Positions 59,529-64,000 of a stretch of DNA of 64,000 nucleotides are shown here, piece by piece; position 1 is the stretch's first letter, and every line of letters begins with the position of its first letter. The DNA is from a virus. The notes beneath the pieces were generated by a model. The model searched no databases. It saw only the letters and a list, made by a program, of their open reading frames with translations, and was not told where the DNA came from. The position numbers were made by a program, and so were the translations under genes. The stretch lies in the IMG/VR virus record IMGVR_UViG_3300042503_002645, positions 55,045 through 119,044 of that record; one strand, given 5' to 3'.

Positions 59529-61046
59529 ATGGCTCGACTGACCGCGCGACAGAAGAAAACCATCGTCAATGTCGTGAGCCGCTGGGCGCACACTATCAAC
59601 GGCACCGTTCCGGAAACAGTCGAACGAGTGCAGCAGATTCTTGCTCCTGTCTATCGCGGAACCGTGCACACCAGGTTTCGAAGGAGAAAGCGTTCCAGGC
59701 GCTTCGGTTCGTCGTGGGTGCGACAAAATTACAAACTCAAGCCCCCAAAGATCCATGTCGTGCATTCGCCGGTGGCTTTTCGAATCGCCGCAGGGGTGCT
59801 GCGTGGTCGAATCTCCAAAGCCGTAGCAACAGAGCTGTGCGCCGCGTTCAATATCGATCCGTCCTTCGTCGCGGGACTGCGGCGCGACGCGATGCTCGGC
59901 ACGCGGCAAGATACGCAAAACTGGTATCGCCAGGCCTCCACGCTCACGGAGATGTGGGACCACACCGTGCGAATGCCGATCCGCGGAGCGCTGGCCGCGT
60001 TGTTCGAGCCAAAAGAAGAGACAGCGGTGTCGCAGTCTGCGGCGCTCGCCGAGCGCGCACGGCGTTCTCGCCGCGGCAACGGTCAAAGCCGCGCAGATCG
60101 GGAGGCGGGCAAGTACCGCGAAATGTTTGAGGCGGAGTTTGCCGCCAAGGCCGTGCCCGCGTCGCGCGACGCGGACATTCGCAATCTGGCAAACAACCAC
60201 ATCTGGAACGTGACCAGATCACTCACGGTCGGCACAATCGGCGCCTTCTGGCAGGCCCCGGACACAGCAAACCTTGTTGCCCATCTGGTCAATGTGCCGA
60301 ACAGCAGTAGCGAAGTTCGAGCGTCGCACATCCGGATGGACGCCGCGGCGCTTGGCAGCAGCTGGGGAGTGAACTCCATCGACGGCGAAGTTCTTTCCGC
60401 GGCCATGAGCTTCGACAAGAAGCTGACCTGGCGCACTGAACTTCTGCACGCGGCCAGCGCCTGTATGACGTTCAAAACTCAAGCCCTTGTGCTGCTCGGG
60501 CGGCCGACGCTCGTCCAAAACAACAACGGCGAGTTGCACAACGACGAAGGCCCGGCCGTGGTTTATCTCGACGGCGCCAAGCAGTACTGGCTGGACGGGC
60601 ACGCGCTCGGCGCGCTGGGCCAAAAGATCGTCGAGGCGCCCGAGACGCTCACGATTGATGACATTTCCGGCGAACGCAACGAAGAGGTCAAGCGTCTCGC
60701 AATTGAGGCCTTCGGCTGGAGCCGATATCTGGACGCCGTTCAAGCCACCGTGCTCGACCGCCGCCAGAACGACGTGGACAACACGATCGAAGCGCTCGTT
60801 CGGATCCCCGAGCAGATTGAGCGCTGGGAATGGGACCACGCCGAACGCAAGAACGTGTCCCGCAAGACAACGATCTACACGCACAAGCTGGTATTGGCTT
60901 GTCGCAGCACAGCCCGGCAGTATTTCCTGAACGTGCCGGACGACATCGCCACCTGCGAAGCAGGCCAGAAATGGCTGCACGAAGGCGCGAACGACAACTC
61001 AATTGACGTGATGAACTATCCCGTGCGCCTGCTTGGCGCGTCCTGA
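59529..61046 (+). CDS. DUF6745-like protein
   Basis: 505 residues, ATG 59529, first gene after the terminator. Residues about 335-430 (ELHNDEGPAVVYLDGAKQYW, LDGHALGALGQKIVEAPETL, ERNEEVKRLAIEAFGWSRYL) resemble DUF6745. The N-terminal 330 residues are basic and unrecognised. The following gene (61071) is a frequent partner in my recollection. Function unknown. Confidence 0.65.
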   Translation: MARLTARQKKTIVNVVSRWAHTINGTVPETVERVQQILAPVYRGTVHTRFRRRKRSRRFGSSWVRQNYKLKPPKIHVVHSPVAFRIAAGVLRGRISKAVATELCAAFNIDPSFVAGLRRDAMLGTRQDTQNWYRQASTLTEMWDHTVRMPIRGALAALFEPKEETAVSQSAALAERARRSRRGNGQSRADREAGKYREMFEAEFAAKAVPASRDADIRNLANNHIWNVTRSLTVGTIGAFWQAPDTANLVAHLVNVPNSSSEVRASHIRMDAAALGSSWGVNSIDGEVLSAAMSFDKKLTWRTELLHAASACMTFKTQALVLLGRPTLVQNNNGELHNDEGPAVVYLDGAKQYWLDGHALGALGQKIVEAPETLTIDDISGERNEEVKRLAIEAFGWSRYLDAVQATVLDRRQNDVDNTIEALVRIPEQIERWEWDHAERKNVSRKTTIYTHKLVLACRSTARQYFLNVPDDIATCEAGQKWLHEGANDNSIDVMNYPVRLLGAS

Positions 61047-61070
61047 ACACCCAACCCAAGGAACACTTTC

Positions 61071-61628
61071 ATGCGCACCGCCACCCTCAAGGTTTCCGAG
61101 ACTCTCGCTCAGATTTCCGCGGCCGTCGAGGCCGTCAAGAACGACCAATTGCAGCACTTCAGCGCCGCCGCTGCTCCGGGCGACTCCCTGCGCCAGGGCG
61201 ACGTGGTCCTGCAGTTCCTCGGCGACGGCGCCGTCAACGTCCCGCCCCACATCTATCAAAAGCTCGACGAGCCCGTCCTCCAGCTCGCTCCGGGCAATTC
61301 GAAGGGCAGCCGCCACATCCTCGCCAGCGCCGACGGCGTCGAGATGTGGGCCCCTGTGCCCACGGACGAAGCCGTGCTCAAGTGCGTCTATGCCAAGCAC
61401 GGCAAGAAGGTCCCCAAGAACGTCCGCTCTTGGGAGCTGGACTTCACCGACGAACGTTCGGCTCTCGAGCGGGCCATGCTGATGGCCGGGCCGATCTTCA
61501 CGCTCCACAAGGAGAACGTCCTGACGCACCCGGAGCACGGTGACTGGGCGCTGCCCTGCGGGACGTATCGCGTCATCTTTCAGCGGACGCTCAACCAGCA
61601 GCAGCACATCGCGCGCGTCCTCGACTGA
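61071..61628 (+). CDS. DUF6745-partner protein (GSRH...HPEHG family)
   Basis: 185 residues, ATG 61071, 24 nt after the DUF6745-like gene. RQGDVVLQFLGDGAVNVPPH, GNSKGSRHILASADGVEMWA, NVLTHPEHGDWALPCGTYRV and IFQRT are the recognisable blocks, with conserved His residues. The pair 59529-61628 is bounded by a terminator and a strong hairpin, so it behaves as a two-gene cassette. Function unknown. Confidence 0.6.
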   Translation: MRTATLKVSETLAQISAAVEAVKNDQLQHFSAAAAPGDSLRQGDVVLQFLGDGAVNVPPHIYQKLDEPVLQLAPGNSKGSRHILASADGVEMWAPVPTDEAVLKCVYAKHGKKVPKNVRSWELDFTDERSALERAMLMAGPIFTLHKENVLTHPEHGDWALPCGTYRVIFQRTLNQQQHIARVLD

Positions 61629-61631
61629 TCG

Positions 61632-61680
61632 ATAGATATCTTTGGCGGAGCCGGGGCCCCGGTTTGCGGGCCCCGGCTCC
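61632..61680 (+). terminator. GATATCTTT site plus 13-bp GC hairpin
   Basis: ATAGATATCTTT (61632-61643), then GGAGCCGGGGCCC (61647-61659) and GGGCCCCGGCTCC (61668-61680), thirteen perfect pairs. No T-run. Same order as at 55258-55303. Confidence 0.5.
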
Positions 61681-61721
61681 TCGGCCAGCCACCACACTAA
61701 CACACCACACTGGAGCCAACC

Positions 61722-62066
61722 ATGTCTCTCATGGATCTGCACGTCTACGTCAAATCCGCCAACGGGCAGACGCAGTTCACCATTCACAACTTCGAGCCGA
61801 CCGTGCGCGTGTCGGACGAAACACAGCATCCGGGCCCGGAATACAACTACATCACGCTGACGCATGGAAAGTATGCCGACCCGGTCACGACGACCGTGTT
61901 CATGAACTGCGCGGACGTGATCGCGATGTACGACAAGCTGACGCCCGTCGTCGCGCGATTTCGTGAACTCATGGCGGCAAAGCACTCTGCACCCGCCCCT
62001 GCCCTTGTCGCCCAGGAGACAACTGAATGCCCGACCGATTGCCCGACGTCACCCGCGTCCGTGTGA
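61722..62066 (+). CDS. Small hypothetical phage protein
   Basis: 114 residues, ATG 61722. Beta-rich first half (HVYVKSANGQTQFTIHNFEP, then YITLTHGKY) and a helical middle; short Cys-containing tail. It overlaps the next gene by 40 nt. Confidence 0.5.
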   Translation: MSLMDLHVYVKSANGQTQFTIHNFEPTVRVSDETQHPGPEYNYITLTHGKYADPVTTTVFMNCADVIAMYDKLTPVVARFRELMAAKHSAPAPALVAQETTECPTDCPTSPASV

Positions 62067-62359
62067 GCGCTGACGACCTCAAAGATATCAATCCCGAGTC
62101 GGAACTCTACAAGCGCGCCAAGAGCGATCTTGACGAGTTTCCAGCGGGCGCCGCCTATCGGGAGTACGCGCGCGAGCGGCTCCAAGACGACGGCGAACTC
62201 GAGTTCGACTACGACGCTGTAGTCAGCCTCAGCGGCGAGCCCGGGGCGTACGTCATGGCTTGGGTCTGGATTGACGAGGAAGAGCTGCGCGAGGAAGGCT
62301 ACCTACCTGCCAACGACGCAGCCGAAAACGCGGAGGGCGCAGATGGCAGCGCGAGTTGA
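62027..62359 (+). CDS. Small acidic hypothetical protein
   Basis: 110 residues, ATG 62027. ELYKRAKSDLDEFPAGAAYR, then an acidic strand region (LEFDYDAVVSLSGEPGAYVM) and an acidic tail. AT-rich site at 62084 (K-D-I-N). Confidence 0.5.
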   Translation: MPDRLPDVTRVRVSADDLKDINPESELYKRAKSDLDEFPAGAAYREYARERLQDDGELEFDYDAVVSLSGEPGAYVMAWVWIDEEELREEGYLPANDAAENAEGADGSAS

Positions 62360-62522
62360 CCGCGTGCAGGAATGGCTGAATCAGTTTCCGCCTAACTGGG
62401 AAATCGGCATTGATGATGGCGGGCTTGAGCTCGTTGTCACGGCGCCCGCGCGACAAATAACGGCCACTTACGAGCTGGGCGGCATGCCAGAAGAAAACCA
62501 AGAGGACACCGATGGCACGTAG
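62343..62522 (+). CDS. Very short hypothetical protein
   Basis: 59 residues, ATG 62343, overlapping the previous gene by 17 nt. VDRVQEWLNQFPPNWEIGID and DGGLELVVTAPARQITATYE. No family recognised. Confidence 0.45.
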   Translation: MAARVDRVQEWLNQFPPNWEIGIDDGGLELVVTAPARQITATYELGGMPEENQEDTDGT

Positions 62523-62889
62523 TGGCAACCGCAGCATCGAGGCTTACCGGTTTCCGACCAGTGAGCCGGACAAATTCATCGAAGTCAAAGTCGCCTATTC
62601 CGAAGGCGGCATCAACTGGCTCGGCGGCACCAATGACCGGGCCTACTACATGCACGTGACGCCGATCGAGATCGAGCAGTACCAAGGCGCGGAGATCAAG
62701 AAATTCATGATGTTTCGCGGCTGCAAATACCAGATGGAAGAGGCCAAGCGCTACAACGAGAAACGGATTCTCAATCTGGTCGAGCAGGTCCGGCAAGACT
62801 GCGAGGCACGAATGCCGCACATTATGCGGCTGGTCAATCACGTGCTGACAGAAGAAAACCTGACACTTCAGGAGGCGGTGGCGACATGA
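62512..62889 (+). CDS. Small conserved-looking phage protein
   Basis: 125 residues, ATG 62512. Beta-rich start (KFIEVKVAYSEGGINWLGGT, then AYYMHVTPIEIE) and a helical end (KRYNEKRILNLVEQVRQDCE). Overlaps both neighbours by a few bases. Confidence 0.5.
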   Translation: MARSGNRSIEAYRFPTSEPDKFIEVKVAYSEGGINWLGGTNDRAYYMHVTPIEIEQYQGAEIKKFMMFRGCKYQMEEAKRYNEKRILNLVEQVRQDCEARMPHIMRLVNHVLTEENLTLQEAVAT

Positions 62890-63098
62890 ACGGCAGCGAG
62901 TTTCGCGTCGTGTGGCAGCAGTGCCCGCACGTCCAATATCCGCGTAACGTGATTTTTATCGAGGCGACGGACAAAGACGCCGCCGAGCGGATCGCGCGCG
63001 ACTACATCGAGCGCACGCACCGGATCACCTGGTTTTCAATCCACAGCTGCGAACTGTACGAGCGGCCCACCGGCGGCCGAGTCTTGGAGGCGCAATGA
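62886..63098 (+). CDS. Short ferredoxin-fold-like protein
   Basis: 70 residues, ATGA overlap. VIFIEATDKDAAERIARDYI fits a beta-alpha-beta pattern. Function unknown. Confidence 0.45.
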   Translation: MNGSEFRVVWQQCPHVQYPRNVIFIEATDKDAAERIARDYIERTHRITWFSIHSCELYERPTGGRVLEAQ

Positions 63099-63292
63099 CG
63101 CAATCTGTGCGCGAGTTTTGCAAAAAGTACGCAAGCCTGGCGGTCATGTATACGCCGACTGTGCTTTGCGCAACACAGTTGATTTCAGACCGGGAACTCT
63201 GGCTCATGCTCGGCGGCTCCATACTCGGTTGGATGTCAGCGCTGCTGCATGAGTGGTATCTAGCTTCAACGGAGACGTCGAATGACGGCTAA
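63095..63292 (+). CDS. Small membrane protein
   Basis: 65 residues, ATGA overlap. Two hydrophobic stretches (YASLAVMYTPTVLCATQLI and LWLMLGGSILGWMSALLHEW). Role unknown. Confidence 0.5.
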   Translation: MTQSVREFCKKYASLAVMYTPTVLCATQLISDRELWLMLGGSILGWMSALLHEWYLASTETSNDG

Positions 63293-63746
63293 GCTTGCCT
63301 ACATGATGCGCCACGGCGCCGAATTCGATCCCGCGCACATGCGCGAGATCATCTATGACCTGTTCGCGGGGTCGTTCGAAAACGACTGCGGCGCGGTTGA
63401 TCTGATCACGGACGCGCTCTCGACGGCTATCTTCCGGTACCGCTGCGCGACGGAAGACGAGCTAGACGTTTCCAAGGATTTCATCTCTGACTCGAAGCAG
63501 TCAGAGTCGTACTTCTGCGACTGCATGCGCAAAATCTTGCTCAAGCACGGGTTTTGCGAAGACATGCTGGAAGATTACGCCGTTTGGCCAGACTGTCTGT
63601 CAGTCGAGACGCGGTGGGAGAAGGAAGTGCTACGCGAGCTGGCGCTGATCCAAGCCGGACACGACCTGGTCGTACGAGACCAGCTCAAGCGCCTGTGGGC
63701 AGAAGAACAAGCCAAGGAGGCCGCGGAAAAAGCGGCGCAAGCATGA
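63282..63746 (+). CDS. Hypothetical helical protein
   Basis: 154 residues, ATG 63282, overlapping the membrane-protein gene by 11 nt. Helical and acidic with several Cys (SYFCDCMRKILLKHGFCEDM); coiled coil at the end. No family recognised. Confidence 0.45.
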   Translation: MTAKLAYMMRHGAEFDPAHMREIIYDLFAGSFENDCGAVDLITDALSTAIFRYRCATEDELDVSKDFISDSKQSESYFCDCMRKILLKHGFCEDMLEDYAVWPDCLSVETRWEKEVLRELALIQAGHDLVVRDQLKRLWAEEQAKEAAEKAAQA

Positions 63747-64000
63747 CAGCAGACGAGCAGGCACAACTGAGGACAGAACGCGTGACGCTTGAGATCACAA
63801 ACGAGCGTGGCTTCTTCCCGCAAGACATCGCTTTGCAGCTCGCGCTGGATGGCCTCCACGCGAAGGGATTGCACGTCCGCGTCGTCAGCGACGAAGAGCG
63901 GGAGGCGGAGTTGGCGAGTCTGCGGGACGCCAACGACAAACTGTGGAGAGACAAGTGCAGCCTGATCGAGAAACTGCGTCCGTTGAACGAGGCGATTCCG
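63743..64000 (+). CDS. Hypothetical protein, 3' end outside window
   Basis: ATGA overlap start at 63743; the frame stays open to the last base of the window. TLEITNERGFFPQDIALQLA followed by a coiled-coil-like helix (EREAELASLRDANDKLWRDK). Partial. Confidence 0.45.
   Translation, partial: MTADEQAQLRTERVTLEITNERGFFPQDIALQLALDGLHAKGLHVRVVSDEEREAELASLRDANDKLWRDKCSLIEKLRPLNEAIP

Overview
The window is an internal 64 kb piece of a large tailed double-stranded DNA phage or prophage. It holds a contractile-tail (myovirus-type) baseplate module with a baseplate J-like protein, a probable gp25-like wedge protein and a long probable tape measure protein. It also holds a long run of virion appendage genes, a large terminase and a complete tyrosine integrase with a neighbouring HTH protein, so the phage looks temperate. 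Base composition is GC-rich (about 60% by eye) and genes are packed with ATGA/TGATG overlaps. No rRNA, tRNA, CRISPR array, insertion sequence or lysis cassette was recognised, and most capsid genes must lie outside the window. The host is not shown directly. CsrA, a Ycf35/DUF2997/Ycf46-type cassette, a DUF6745-like protein and several small families that I associate with planctomycetes suggest a planctomycete or similar environmental bacterium; this is inference.

Layout. 1-14 kb: tail and baseplate genes (spike-like end, tape measure, tube/hub proteins, gp25-like, J-like), with a sigma-70-like gene in the middle. 14-30 kb: distal baseplate, fibre and adhesin genes. These include at least four proteins sharing an N-terminal R-x-YP motif, a fibre made of 46-residue Pro/Cys repeats, two polyserine proteins (one very Cys-rich), a two-domain glycosyltransferase and a single Ig-like (Big_1) domain. 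30-38 kb: small structural or accessory genes, a nearly perfect 64-nt palindrome, CsrA, and a zinc-ribbon primase-like protein. 38-45 kb: many small accessory genes, including an acidic protein, a pyrimidine-dimer glycosylase that appears to start at ATA, a DEDDh exonuclease, a GNAT-like protein and a GIY-YIG protein. 45-51 kb: terminase on the minus strand, small membrane proteins, a DUF5664 nucleotide hydrolase, the minus-strand integrase and a hairpin-rich non-coding region. 51-64 kb: HTH protein with TTTCAC/GTGAAA palindromes, two paralogous regulatory-looking proteins, the DUF1257-DUF2997-AAA cassette, a tandem duplication, a hexapeptide beta-helix protein, a secreted-protein unit with its own promoter and terminator, a DUF6745-like pair, and a string of short phage genes.

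The strongest unexplained signals are listed here. (1) A dispersed AT-rich 12-mer, WWWGATATCWWW, occurs 17 times, roughly every 3-5 kb, in different reading frames and between genes. (2) Four minus-strand genes are fitted between plus-strand genes with start and stop codons that touch or overlap. (3) A 64-nt palindrome lies at 31488-31551. (4) A hairpin-rich non-coding region upstream of the integrase contains two related stems with compensating changes.
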